A DNA stretch of 34,490 nt. It comes from Dipetalonema caudispina. Taxonomy: Eukaryota; Nematoda; Chromadorea; Rhabditida; Onchocercidae. The DNA lies in contig JABVXV010000489.1 of NCBI GenBank assembly GCA_013365325.1, forward strand, positions 1 through 34,490, given 5' to 3'. Positions 1 to 10,995 of this stretch are shown piece by piece. Numbering within the stretch: the stretch's first letter is position 1; every line of letters starts with the position of its first letter. Below the pieces are notes generated by a model. The model had not been told where the DNA came from. It did not search any database and was given only the letters and a program-made list of their open reading frames with translations. A program made the position numbers and the translations under genes.

Positions 1-111
<111 letters not shown>

Positions 112-1175
112 GTCATTATTACTGTTATTAGTATTTTAATCTCTTAATGATTTTTCCACACTTTTTCAAATCATTACAAATATATTTGTGTTTATTGCCT
201 TCTCTTTTGTTGAAATTACACATCTTTCAAATCCTTTCATCTTGATGGATTTTTAATAAGATGACTAAATCATTCTACAAAATTATGACAGATTTATTTC
301 CTTTTTATAGTTGCAATAGAATGTAATTATTTTAATTTCTTTGCTTTCCATTGACATAAGAAAAAATTTAAAAGTGCATTAAAAGTCAATTCCACTTCTT
401 TTTTGTTTTGCTTTCATACTTTTTTTTTCATCTTTTTCATTTCTTTTCATACATATATGTTATTGCCATTACTAAATCTAACCAATAAGTAATAATTTGA
501 CATTCTTATTAATTTACAAGTTTTTTCATTTTAATTTGGTAGTGAAATTACATTAAAAAAATTAAATTTTTAAAAGGAATGAAAAAAGCAACCAAATTAT
601 TTTGTAATGAAATATTTGATGATTTAATTTTAATTTAGTGCTGTACTCAAATACAGATATTATATCCAAAAAAATGGATCGAAATAGATGGCAGAAAGAA
701 GTACTTCAATTAGCGTTTAAAAGATTTGGAAATTTGCATTTATAAATTATTCAATTAGCGTTTAAGTGCTTTGGAAATTTGCATTCATCTAAAACTTTTA
801 AATTAAAGCGAATCAAAATTTCTTCTTTTAAATTCTCTTCTTGTCTTTCGAAAATTGTGAATTTTGAACTTTCACCTTTCTTATAACTGTGTATATCTTA
901 TTTTTATCCAATAAATAATGCTAACCTTTTTAAAAAAAAATAAGAAAAATTAATGTGGAAGTTAAAATATGATAAAAGAGAAATGTTTTGATGGAAAAAA
1001 AGAAATTAAACAATTTTATCATATTCATCAATTACATGTAATAGTTTGTAAACACAATAGTAAAAACAATAATTTAATTGCATCATTATTACAGTATTAA
1101 TATAGTTTTTACCTATTCTAATTAGTAATTAGTGAAGGATGAAAAAGATAGATAAGAAAAAGAAATTGAAACCAC
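112..1175. other. Non-coding, probable receptor intron
   Basis: On the minus strand this directly follows the TM3 exon, whose putative donor is at 1174-1175, and it is probably the 5' part of the next intron. I looked on the minus strand for TM4-TM7 motifs and for an acceptor followed by an open frame and found none. The only structure is a short tandem duplication at 705-785 plus poly-T and poly-A tracts. The remaining receptor exons are inferred to lie off the left edge. Confidence 0.5.
705..785. repeat. 45-bp tandem duplication, two copies
   Basis: A 36-base segment (705-740) recurs at 750-785 with three mismatches, giving a 45-base repeat period. Both copies begin TTCAATTAGCGTTTAA and end TTTGGAAATTTGCATT. 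The three differences are clustered in the middle. Neither copy shows coding potential on either strand. This looks like a local slip or tandem duplication inside the presumed intron. Confidence 0.9.
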
Positions 1176-1295
1176 CCTGTAATCCATCGTTTTGCTTGAA
1201 ATGGATGACAAACACCAAGATAACGATGTAGAGATACAAATAAGGTTAGATAAACACCACATGTTTGTGCTATTCTTGCTAATGGATAACTAAAC
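1176..1295 (-). CDS. FMRFamide-receptor-like GPCR, exon with TM3 (partial)
   Basis: This 120-base exon continues the reading frame of the exon at 2809-3131. Its first base completes an Arg codon begun there. The translation reads FSYPLARIAQTCGVYLTL, then FVSLHRYLGVCHPFQAKRW, then IT. This is TM3 of a class A receptor with HRY (residues about 131-133) in place of DRY, followed by the VCHPF start of intracellular loop 2, as in FMRFamide-type and related nematode peptide receptors. The acceptor (minus-strand ATTTCAG ending at 1296) is a good nematode acceptor. The donor is less certain: GTGGTTTC at 1175-1168 is the best GT that keeps the family pattern, but the frame stays open for some 20 more codons. 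The role by family is to bind a secreted neuropeptide at the cell surface and signal through G proteins. Residues of TM4-TM7 are outside the window. Confidence 0.85.
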
Positions 1296-1307
1296 CTGAA
1301 ATGTAAT

Positions 1308-1332
1308 ATTTATTTATTTATTTATTTATTTA
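1308..1332. repeat. (ATTT)n microsatellite in intron
   Basis: About six ATTT units lie just upstream (minus-strand sense) of the TM3 exon acceptor. As AAAT in the sense transcript this is not part of the pyrimidine tract, which is the short ATTTCAG itself. Confidence 0.9.
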
Positions 1333-2768
1333 CAGTATTTAATTTATCAATTCATAACTAATGATGATATTTAGTTATCTTTTTACAAATAATTTATTAT
1401 TAATAAAGACACAAAGAAATTTAGTGTTTAATTTTTTATCAAAGTTATAATGTATTATTTTTGTTACAGCTTTAAAGTTCGAAATTTCATCTTTATTTGT
1501 TGCAAGAAATTTACATAAAATAAAATTAAATTCAACAAAAATTTATCATTTCAAAAATTTGGTTAAAAATACTTTTCCATTTTTATCCTTTCAATATCTT
1601 TCCTTTTCTTTTTATTTTTCTTCTTGAATAACCTACAAAGCAAAAGCTTTTCTTATTTTCTTAATGAATTTACTGATTTATGAAACTGTACTCTTAAGAA
1701 ATATTGCAAATGTTATTTTTAACAAAATTGCTTCAAATTACATTTCCTAACAAACATTAAATAAAATTGAACACTTGGAAAAAAATGAAACAAAAATAAA
1801 AAATATACTTCCAACAAGCTTTTTTTTCGAAATTCACAAACTTTTTATTTGGTTTTTATTTAATCAATACAGTTACTACTACTTCCTTCTCAATGAAATC
1901 TTTTCAATATTAGTTTTTGAACAAAAGAGAAATTTTTTTTTTAAACATTTGAGCTATGAAAAATTTACCTAATATTGATTTCTGAATGAAAATATTTTGG
2001 AAAATATTTAAAAATAAGAAAAATTCAGTATTGAATTTCCACTAAAAAATTTATTGTTAAAATTATTCGGGGAAAAATTAAGTCTTAAAATATCATAAAA
2101 AATTTGCCATTAACACTTCATTCTTATCCTACTGCAATCCATTTATTTCAATATAATCTTATGTGTCATGAGTGGTTAAATTTAGCTTAATTTTCCTTTT
2201 GGTTTCAATCCAGTTCATTTCAAATTTGGCAATTTAAAATATTTTAAAGCTTATAATCAAAAATGCATTGCTAAATTTGTTAGCTGTCAAATTTTGCGTT
2301 AAAGTTTTAGGCTACAAATTGTTTGTGCTATAAACGGTTTAGTATTTTCCCACCTTAAGATTTGTTGACACATTTGTGGAAAAGAAAAATGTTAAATTTC
2401 AATTTGCACAATTGTAAATCATGCTACTATTGATTTACTTATTTATTTAACTTATACGAAATGAATTTGATTGAATCATGCTTATTCAACAAATGTTTAA
2501 TTTAATTTTCATTCCAAAAGTAATTGTTATAGTAATAATAGTAGTAGTTACAGTAGCTACAATAATGATGAAGTAACATTGATAGCAATAACAATTAACT
2601 TTTAAATTTTGTAGAAAATTTTGCAAATTTTTTTCTTCCCTTCGAAACATTTGAAATTTAAGAAGAGAAATACAATAAATAAGTAATTTATCAAAAAAAA
2701 AAAAAACGGAAATTTTGTAAAATTTGGAAAGAAAAATGTATTAAACGGTAGTTTAGAAAATGTAACAA

Positions 2769-2770
<2 letters not shown>

Positions 2771-2798
<28 letters not shown>
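2771..2798. repeat. (AAT)9 microsatellite in intron
   Basis: An uninterrupted AAT run begins about ten bases inside the intron after the TM2 exon donor (minus-strand sense ATT). It creates an artefactual poly-Ile extension if the exon is read through the donor. Confidence 0.95.
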
Positions 2799-2799
<1 letters not shown>

Positions 2800-2808
2800 G
2801 TAACAAAC

Positions 2809-3131
2809 CTAAGTACAATTGGATAAATATCTTGCAGGATGAAAGAATTTGAAAATAATGCAATTACTGGAAATAGAAGAAAGAAAAAATTAAAAATAAG
2901 TAATAGCAAATCAGTAATACTAATTGCAAGCAGAAATAAATTTACCAAATTTCGTCGCATATCAGCATGTGAAAAGACAATTATATTAATTAGATTAATA
3001 AGAATACCAAATGTTGAAATGGGTAAATTACCGTATAAACGATAATCTACTTGGTCATTAGAGAAAATATTATCTAAGCAAAATACTGTGCTATCATTAT
3101 TCGTTGATGATTTATTTTCATATAATTCCAT
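2809..3131 (-). CDS. FMRFamide-receptor-like GPCR, N-terminal exon (TM1-TM2)
   Basis: The exon encodes 107 full codons plus two bases, starting at an ATG at 3131. The N-terminus (residues 1-32) is hydrophilic with two N-glycosylation sequons (N6-K-S and N12-D-S) and fits an extracellular domain. TM1 (about 34-54) contains FGILINLINIIVFS, in which N46 is the likely conserved TM1 Asn. The DMRRNLVNLFLLAISITDLL stretch (about 57-76) is the first intracellular loop and TM2, with D74 the conserved TM2 Asp. The loop after TM2 ends in DIYPIVLR. The donor AG|GTTTGT at 2808 splits the Arg108 codon and joins exactly to the TM3 exon at 1295. By family this is a plasma-membrane, G-protein-coupled neuropeptide receptor. 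The frame stays open upstream of the ATG to the acceptor at 3159, so a longer N-terminus from an upstream exon is possible. The subfamily cannot be fixed without TM4-TM7. Confidence 0.88.
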
Positions 3132-3158
3132 TGTTATTCCTTTTTTTCTTCTTACATC

Positions 3159-3172
3159 CTGAAATTAAAAAA
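3159..3172 (-). promoter_or_regulatory. Splice acceptor before receptor ATG (trans- or cis-splice)
   Basis: Minus-strand TTTTAATTTCAG ends at 3159, only 27 bases before the receptor ATG, and follows a U-rich stretch. In nematodes such a site close to an initiator ATG commonly receives a spliced leader, and an ordinary cis-splice to an upstream 5' exon would look the same. The 27 intervening bases are in frame and stop-free, so coding cannot be excluded. Confidence 0.55.
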
Positions 3173-6100
3173 AAATAATTGATTAATTAAAAGTTTTAAA
3201 TATTTAGCAACTTATTTTCATATAATACAATCCTTTTTTCTTTTTACTTTTTTCCTTTCTTACATTCTAAAATGAAAATAATACATATACATGCATTTTT
3301 ATTTTCTTGCATAATTGATTCATTAATTTATTAACTTTTGATTAGTTTAAGGGAACTGAAATTAAATTAGTCTTAAATTGACTGAATTAAACGACAATAT
3401 AAGTACAGGGAGCGAAATTAAAATTGCATACATCTTGATACTTATTTTACGTAATTAGTAATAAATTTAGTGCCAAATTATTTTAAGAATATTTATCAAA
3501 CTGAAAAAAAGGAACTACACAGGTTACTTTACTCTTGCTACTTAATTTATTTACTCGAATTTGATTGACTTTATATTTAATTAATTTAGTTAAGTCCAAT
3601 TCAGTTTAAGTGCAAATTTAGCAGCAGAAAGAAGTAATGTATTTAGCAATAAAATAAGCATTTCTTGATACTACTTTAATAGATAAAGATTAATTATGTA
3701 AATTGTTTTTGCTGTGTTAAAATATTATATGTCAACTTCAGTTTATGAAAATATGTTGAAAGCATTTTGTGTGATACATTATGATGGTAAGAAAAATTAA
3801 ATAAATTAAGTTGATGTGATATGTAAAAATGTGAAATAAACAACAATATCATTATTGAAGTTCAGGAAAATAATATTAATGATTACAAATGTATAATATA
3901 TATGTGTATATGAATTAAATATATTGAAATTTTAGCATAAATATTTATTTTTAGAATTAAATTTTTGCTAAACTATTTAAAAAATTTATTAAACCATATC
4001 AGATTTTGTTTGCATCATCTAAGTTTTTAATAACTTTTATTGCATAACTATAATATTGAATATAATCATCATTCAAATGAATGGATATCAATTATATAAA
4101 TAGTTAACTTAACGATAATTCCTATTAACACTATTCGATAAATTCCAGGAAATGGCAGTGCGGGAAGAATATGTTTGAAATATAAAAAAGGTACTAATCT
4201 ACGATGTTTCAACATTGAAATATTGAATTAAAAGTATAATTATCAGTAATTTGATAATTAACAGCCGATGAAAATGACTGTAAAAGAATGAATGCGAAAG
4301 AAAAGAATAAATTTTCAATCATCTGATACTATTTCAAAGCAATCTTTAATGTCTCTTTAAATAATTTTCAATTATTAAATTATTTCTAAACATTGATTTC
4401 TTATTAGGAATTCACATTTTTAATGTTATTTCATATATAATATATTCGAAATAAAATGAAGTAAATCATTCTAACCATTACATTGTACACAATATAATAT
4501 ATATTTAAATTAATGCAACCGAAATTAATATGACTTAGATAAAAATGAATTGTAAATAAAAATATATCGATAATAGATGTACACACTAATATTTCATTAT
4601 TCCATTATTTAATTTGCAATTTTTTTTCTAGATAAACAAGTGCTATTGATTATCTTACAAACATATTTTCAGTTTTCATAAGAAAAACTCTTCACAGCAC
4701 ATTAACACTTCCTCATTTTTTAGCAAATTTTTTATAGAAAATGAAATTTGAATTTAATTATTTACAGTTTGATTAAATTAATGCAAAAGAGTAATATGAA
4801 AAATCAAATCATAAAATTTTGATTGAAATAATTGTTAATTATTGAAACATTACCAAAATAATTGATTTTTCTTTCTAAGAATAAAACCATTCTATGAAAT
4901 TAAAAATGCATACAAAATGTTGCAGCAAAGAAAGCATTGATAATCTAATTTGTCTTGGAATAGAAATGACACAAACTTATTATAATAGTGATAAATAATT
5001 GAATGATAATTTCATTATTGCTGTATCATTATCATGATTAATTATTATCATGGTCACGAATAAATATAATTTTGTTATATTGATATACGAGAAACATTTT
5101 TTCCTCACTTTTTATCGTTCCATTTTTTTTTTCCCCCCTCCCCCCAAAAACGAACCAATTTAATTAAATGTTGAACTACCACTTTCTATCCATTTCTTTT
5201 TTCCTCTAGGGAAATAAAGCAAAAAAAGGAAAAGGAAAAGGAACGGTTCAACTACGTTTTAAATTTGTCTCGGGAAGTTTTTGCAATTTCAAAATTGCAT
5301 TTTAGGCAATTATTGTTAGAATTTGAACGAATTACACTGTATTAATTTTAATTAAGTTTAATTAATTCTTCAAAAATGAAGACCGTTTTAAAGATTAAAA
5401 GATTAAGCGATAATTATCTTTTGCTATATGAATTTCAATAATAGCATAAATTCATATCCGGAAATTCTGATTTCGATTCGCATCCCGGAAAAAACGCTAT
5501 TATACAGTGAAACGGTTTTCGTTTTGAACAAGATTTCAATATTTTTTGCAATTTATTCCATTTCTTCCTTTATTTGTTTCTTTTTATCAAAACTATATTT
5601 AATTATTGAAATGAAAAAAAAAAAAAAAAAAGAGAATGAGGAAATTTCGCCTAAAACGAAAGATCCAAAGAGAAACGGAAAAACATTATGATAAAAGTGG
5701 AAAAATGCATTCTTTAATTGAAGAGCTTTTAGTTTGAAGTATATTATTTATTGGTACTTAAGAATTATTTGCTTAAAAAGTGAATTTAAATTTAGGAGTA
5801 AATTGGGAAATCACTAAAGAAGTAATTATAAAAGCAAAAAAAAAGAAAAAAAAATACGGCATAGAATGGGAAATGTCAAAATGTTAACAAATTTCTGATA
5901 AAATAGCAAAAAAAAAAAATAATATATTAATTACAAAAAAAAAAAAAAGCAAAACAAAATATGTCATTTATTAAATACGATGAAATTTTACAATCAATTG
6001 GAATTATGCAATTAATAAATACAAATTTAATTTGAAAAATAAATCAAAACGCAAAAAAAAAACAAAAAAAAAAAAGTGATAAATGAGTGTAATATTAAAA

Positions 6101-6339
6101 AATGAACGAATTAGTAAGTCTGAATTTCTGCTAAATTTTATATTTAAAAAAGAATAAGAATATATGGCACGAAAGAAGAAGAAGAAGAAAATTGATAAGT
6201 GGAATGAAAATTGTTGAAGTGCAACATATTTCTATTAATATACGTCTTTCATTTTATTTCAAGGATTTTTTGGAAAAAATGCAATTGTTTTCTCTTTTTT
6301 TTATTTCATGAGAAATGTTTGTTGCTTCAATTTCTCTTT
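3173..6339. other. AT-rich non-coding, upstream of the receptor
   Basis: No frame here resembles a protein. The open frame at 5428-5691 is low-complexity and ends in a poly-Lys run caused by an A tract. Visible structure is limited to a purine tract at 5220-5245, a C-rich patch at 5134-5145 beside it, A homopolymers around 5612, 5837 and 5907, and a GAA run near 6174-6189. In the minus-strand sense this is either promoter-proximal sequence or an outron/5' intron of the receptor. Confidence 0.5.
5220..5245. repeat. Polypurine tract (GGAAAA units)
   Basis: The plus strand reads an A run followed by three near-identical GGAAAA/GGAA units. This is a short purine-only stretch after a pyrimidine-rich segment at 5101-5145. 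It is probably simple-sequence slippage. Confidence 0.8.
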
Positions 6340-7110
6340 TAAATCTAAATTGAATTGAACTTCTGTTGATAAATGTTAAGATAGTACGAATTTCAAGCAT
6401 ATTTAAAAAAAAAAAAAAACATTGAAAGTGTCAAATTTCAGTTGAAATGAAATTATATTGAAAATGATGAGAGAGTATTAATTTCCAATATGTTTTAAAA
6501 AAATTTTTAAATACCAAATTCTAGCTCTGATGAACTTTGATTGATAAGTAAATGCTAAGAGACAATAAGAATTTGAAATATGTTTTAAACGAAAAAAAAA
6601 CTTTAAAATGTCAGATTAGAAACTAAATTAGTTTTGTATTGATAAATGAATGTTGGGAGAGCATGAATTTCAAATTTATTTTCAAAAAGATTTAGAAATA
6701 TCAAATTTCAGCTGAAGTACACTTATGTTGCTAAATAAATGTTGAGATAGTACGAGTTCAAATGTACTTTTAAAAAAATTAAACTATCAAACTTAGACTG
6801 AAATGGACTTTTGCTAGTAAAGAGATGTAGAGATAATACGAATTTCAAATATGTTTTAAAAAAGTTTAAAAACAGCAAGTTTTAGGCGAAGTAAACTTAT
6901 CTTGACAAATGAATGTCAAAATTCATACTATTAAAAATTTCAAATGTGTTTTAAAAAAGCTAGAAATATGGAATTTAAACTGATATGAACTTATGTTGAT
7001 AGATAGCTATTATGATACTACGAATCTTGGATATGTTGAAAAAAAAAAAATAAAAATACAATTGCATCATTTAATCATTCGATAAATATCATATTGATAA
7101 ATAAATGTAA
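6340..7110. repeat. Degenerate ~91-bp minisatellite, 8-9 units
   Basis: Units begin with TTGATAAATG-like words at about 6366, 6458, 6541, 6639, 6728, 6811, 6902, 6996 and a weak one at 7094, with spacings of 83 to 98 bases. Each carries, in order, a word near GTTGAGATAGTACGAATTTC, then CAAATATGTTTTAAAAAA, then TCAAATTTCAGCTGAA, then ATGAACTTATG. A partial unit end is recognisable at 6340-6365. Divergence between units is substantial, with indels mostly in the A tract, so the array is old. No unit has an open frame, so it is not coding. I do not recognise the family. Confidence 0.88.
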
Positions 7111-8186
7111 CAATTATGCAATATAGATGTTTTACTTCAACAAAATATAAGTTGAATGTTTTTTTAAAATTGAAAAATATGTACTGTAAACATATTGTAT
7201 CATCACAAGTAGTATATTGTACGGTAATAAATTTAATTAATTCCTGACAGTATATGGCTTCCTTTTTTTCTTATAATACTTATTGTTACTTTGCAAATAA
7301 TAATTTTGATTTTAAATAAGTGATGAATAAAAATTTGTGAATAAGTCCAAAAAAAAGAATATTTTCAGGATTTGTTAACTCAAGTAAAAGATTTTGAAAT
7401 ACCAAAAAACTACATCCGAAATAGTATTAGCATAAAAATATTTCTTTTACTTACTGTATAAAATGATAGCTTAAAAATAGTACACGTACAAATGTTTGTG
7501 AAATTGCTTTATATGTCAAATTTCATTTTAGCATTTTTTGGAAGTTAAACAATGAGAGCATATTTTGAGGGTAAAAAAAAATTATTGAAAAAAATAAAAC
7601 GAAAGAAGAAACGAAGCATCTAATCATGTCAGAGAAAAAAAAGAAACAAATTAATAGGAATTAAATTTGACACATTTTCAAAATTTACATTACAATTTCT
7701 TCCTACTGCCAAAGAGAAAAAGCAAATTAATTTTATCTTTCATTTTTCAAACTTACCAAAAAAAAGTGGACAAAGCAAGAGATCACAAAATAAAAAAAAA
7801 TTCTCAACTAAATCTTTTTATATATAACAAATATAAGATACATCTGAAATTTCAGCCAAAATTTGAATAAACCATAAAATGAAAGAAAAAAGGTCACATA
7901 TTAAAAAAAAAAAAAGTATGCTTAAATCATTTGATATCTATTCCGCAAAATTGCTAGACTAAAATGGAAATCAATTAATTTCAAATGAAACTTATAAGCA
8001 ATCATTAACGTAATGAAACTGACTGAAAATGTATTACAAATTATTGCCTTATGAAGAAATTTATTTATTAGCAATGCGAAGTAAGTTATGAACTGAAAAA
8101 GTTTGCTAACGATTGAACTTTTTGCAATTTAGTAAATGAAGAAAATAGATGTTGAAGAAGGAAAATGCACAAATATTGGTGAAGAG

Positions 8187-8208
8187 ATTATTATTATTAT
8201 TATTATTA
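8187..8208. repeat. (ATT)7 microsatellite
   Basis: A short, pure ATT run is followed within 20 bases by a degenerate AGT/GAT trinucleotide stretch (8219-8252). Confidence 0.9.
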
Positions 8209-9070
8209 ATTATTAGAAATAGTAGTAGTAGTGATAATATTAGTAGTAATAATATAAAAAAACAAACTTCTTGTAGTTTGAAAGATATTTTAGGGATAGC
8301 AATTCGAAAACTAACTACTTTAAGCTTTAGCTTGTAATATTTGAATCATTGAGATTGTTAGTTTCTTAGCAGAAGTAATAGGTCCCAATAGGATTATCCA
8401 CTCCTTTCCGATATTATTATTTAAGCGATTCGTTTAAAAGGCTTAGATGACTTTTCTATTTTTTATTTTTTTTTTTTTTTAAACTCATAAAAAAAGTATA
8501 AAATTTCATTGCTAGTCGAATAATTTTGTTAAACATACAGATTAAAAAAAAAAAAAATTGAAATAAAGAATTTGCTGCTAATCAAATGCATTAATTATTT
8601 ATATACTTTCTATTTTTCATTTAAAATAATTATTACAATGTAGGAAATTTGTGAATTGCATCCAAATTTCGAATTAAAGTTGTTTTTTTTCTTTTTTTTT
8701 ACTTCAAAAGTTTAGAATAATATTGTAACAGTGTAAAATTGCTTAGTGATCATGCTTAATTCTCCATAATCATCGTTATCATTGCTTAAATGATATCGAA
8801 ATAATTCGATTCTAATCTCTCTTTCTCTTTTTTGTCTCATCTTTTATTAAGTAATGATAGTAAATTTGATTTATGTCATAATAATATCCTTAAATTCCAA
8901 TCATTCAATATTAAATAAGCGTTTAAAGTTTGCCGTTTTTTCCCTTTTTAATATTTAACTAATTAGACTAAAATTAATCCTCTGATTGATATGAAACAAT
9001 AAGTGGAGAACAAATAAATAAATAAATTTAAGTAAATAAAATAATTGTTTTTTTTTTTTTTTGAAATTTA

Positions 9071-9158
9071 TGTCTGTATGTGTGTGTATGTGTGTGTGTG
9101 TATGTGTGTGTGTGTGTGTATGTGTGTGTATACGGGTGTGCAGACATGAGTGTGTGTT
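9071..9158. repeat. (TG)n microsatellite with TA interruptions
   Basis: Alternating TG dinucleotides are interrupted by TATG at several points and end in a degenerate TGTGCAGACATGAG segment followed by a last TGTGTG. Alternating purine-pyrimidine sequence of this kind can adopt Z-DNA. The minus-strand His/Thr open frame over it is an artefact. Confidence 0.95.
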
Positions 9159-9241
9159 TTCATATGTAATCATTTATGCATTTATATACATATATAGTTA
9201 TACGAAAATATATAATCGAAGAAAATTTTAGTTTCAAAAAA

Positions 9242-9243
<2 letters not shown>

Positions 9244-9282
<39 letters not shown>
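9244..9282. repeat. Poly-A homopolymer, 39 A
   Basis: An uninterrupted A run directly follows AATA. No target-site duplication or upstream retroposon body is visible, so I treat it as a simple homopolymer and not as the tail of a retrotransposed copy. Confidence 0.95.
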
Positions 9283-9284
<2 letters not shown>

Positions 9285-10796
9285 AATGAATCGCCTAGTA
9301 ATTTGTATAGAAAAAAAGAAAGAGAAAATGAGACCGAAAATATTTGGTAGGATTTTGTTTTGTTTATAATATTTATTTTTTTTTAAATACTTTCCGAAAT
9401 TTGACTTATTGCTTTCATCATTTCCAAACTTTTCAGTTTATTTCTGTCCCTTAAAGCTTTTTCTAAAATTTATACAAATCTTTTTGTTATTTTAAAGAAT
9501 TTTTCCTCTGTATTGTATGCAGCAAAAGGGGAAAATGGGATAAATTAGTTGGGAACAAAAAAAAAAAAAAATTTTACAATTCAATTATCAAGTTGAATTT
9601 TAATATTTAAATTGTGATTACTTTTCTTTTGTCCTTTCCAAATTAATTTTCTGTTAAATATATATCTATCAAAAGATTTAACTTCAAAAAATAATCAAAA
9701 ATCAGCAAATCAAGATCTTCGAAGGTTTGATTTCTCAGATAATACAGCTTATGATAGCAAGTTTGTATGAAAAATATTGAATTTAGACGTAAATGACTGA
9801 TACATAGAAGGAAATCTTATAATAAACGATCTGAATCAACAAACTTCGATTAATGATTGATCCAATCAAATGACAAATCAACTTTATCAACTAATCCAAA
9901 TTTCATTTTTCGATTCTTTTAATTCACTTCTTTTATTTATCATTTTTAACATCTTTGCTTTTTAAAGCTTTTCCTGTTTGTAGTCATTTCTTACGACAAT
10001 TTTATCAAGAAAACTACTAATTGAATTCAAAAAATATAATTTTAATTTTTTTATAACTTTTGCATAAATTCGCAAATTTTAGCAAAGCATTTCTTGCATG
10101 GCACAAAAATGCTTAACATATTAATGGGAATCTAAATTTTGAGGTTCAATCTAAATCTAAACCAAGAAAAAACAATAAAAAATTCAAAATCTTATTGATG
10201 ACGATTAACAATTTGATGAATAAAATCGGTTGATCATACGAAATACGAAATGAAGGAAAAATAAACGAAAAAATATGACGATTAAATTTAAATTTAACCG
10301 TAGCAAGCTATGACTGAACTGGCAATAATGCATACTTTCATTTTGAATAACAGTTGACAGGTGACACTCAAATGTTTTAGAATATAAAACAGTTTTTTTT
10401 TTAATTTAGTCTAATCTAACCTGATAAATACGTTTGAGTGACAGATATAAATGAATTGCCTAGCAATTGATAAAAAGGAATGATTTGACAAATTTCCAAC
10501 AATTATAAAATTTGTCATTTTGATTAATTACAGAAGGGAAAATACATGACTTTTCTTTTAACCTATTTGACATAACTTCAAGCTTAATATTATTATAAAT
10601 ATTAAAAATTTTGTGTTGTCTCCTTTTTCAACTTTTAATTTCTCATTTTTTAAAAATAATTCTGTTTACTTTTTTATTCATTGAAATTTCAATTTAAAAA
10701 AATTTTGCAAAAAAATTACTATCAAAAAATTTTACCAAATTTGTTAAATTCATGGAATAAACGAAAAAAATTGATTTATTTGCAATAGTACTAATA

Positions 10797-10819
10797 TTTA
10801 TTATTATTATTATTATTAT
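10797..10819. repeat. (ATT)n microsatellite, short
   Basis: About seven ATT units lie about 100 bases upstream of the inverted repeat at 10916-10995. Confidence 0.9.
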
Positions 10820-10915
10820 CATTAAGTAATAGTGTCATTATTCAATTATCAATCTTACTTTTAACCATTAGGATCAGATGTTTCAGTGATTGTTATTTTT
10901 CTCGATGTAGATATA

Positions 10916-10995
10916 CAATGATTATTGTCATCAATTTTATCATTTTTAAGTATATATTTCACTTAAAATGATAAAATTGATAATAATAGTCATTG
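10916..10995. repeat. 80-base inverted repeat (hairpin)
   Basis: The left arm 10916-10951 and right arm 10961-10995 are reverse complements except for one bulged T and three mismatches, around a 9-base loop. Both arms contain the core ATCAATTTTATCATTTT or its complement. If transcribed in plus sense, two of the three mismatches become G-U wobbles, leaving one true mismatch and the bulge. Pairing stops abruptly at both ends. It could be a small RNA precursor, a tiny inverted-repeat element or a replication fold-back product. I cannot tell which. Confidence 0.85.

Larger units (their letters stand above)
1296..2808 (-). other. Receptor intron, about 1.5 kb
   Basis: The intron is defined by the donor GTTTGTTA (minus strand, from 2808) and the acceptor ATTTCAG (ending at 1296). 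Both join the flanking exons in frame across a split Arg codon. It contains an ATTT tetranucleotide run and an AAT array close to the donor. A plus-strand open frame at 1775-1972 is AT-rich Phe/Asn/Lys sequence with no recognisable features, and I treat it as chance. Confidence 0.8.
7111..10796. other. AT-rich non-coding stretch
   Basis: No gene is supported. Frames at 7667-7870 and 8149-8337 are Lys/Asn/Leu-rich chance frames, the latter built partly on an ATT run. The frame at 8955-9173 is the complement of the TG array read as His-Thr repeats. Besides the microsatellites listed separately, the stretch holds many A and T homopolymers and nothing else I can name. Confidence 0.5.

Noticed and set aside
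2691..2808. Extension of the receptor exon past residue 108 (FVTIIIII tail)
   Set aside because: This is read-through of a good GTTTGT donor into an AAT repeat. The family sequence continues correctly in the exon at 1176-1295.
2839..3045. Plus-strand ORF of 68 codons
   Set aside because: It is the antisense shadow of the receptor exon.
8955..9173. His-Thr repeat protein on the minus strand
   Set aside because: It is the complement of the TG microsatellite plus a poly-A tract.
9220..9282. Retroposon tail
   Set aside because: The 39-A run has no recognisable element body, target duplication or internal promoter next to it.
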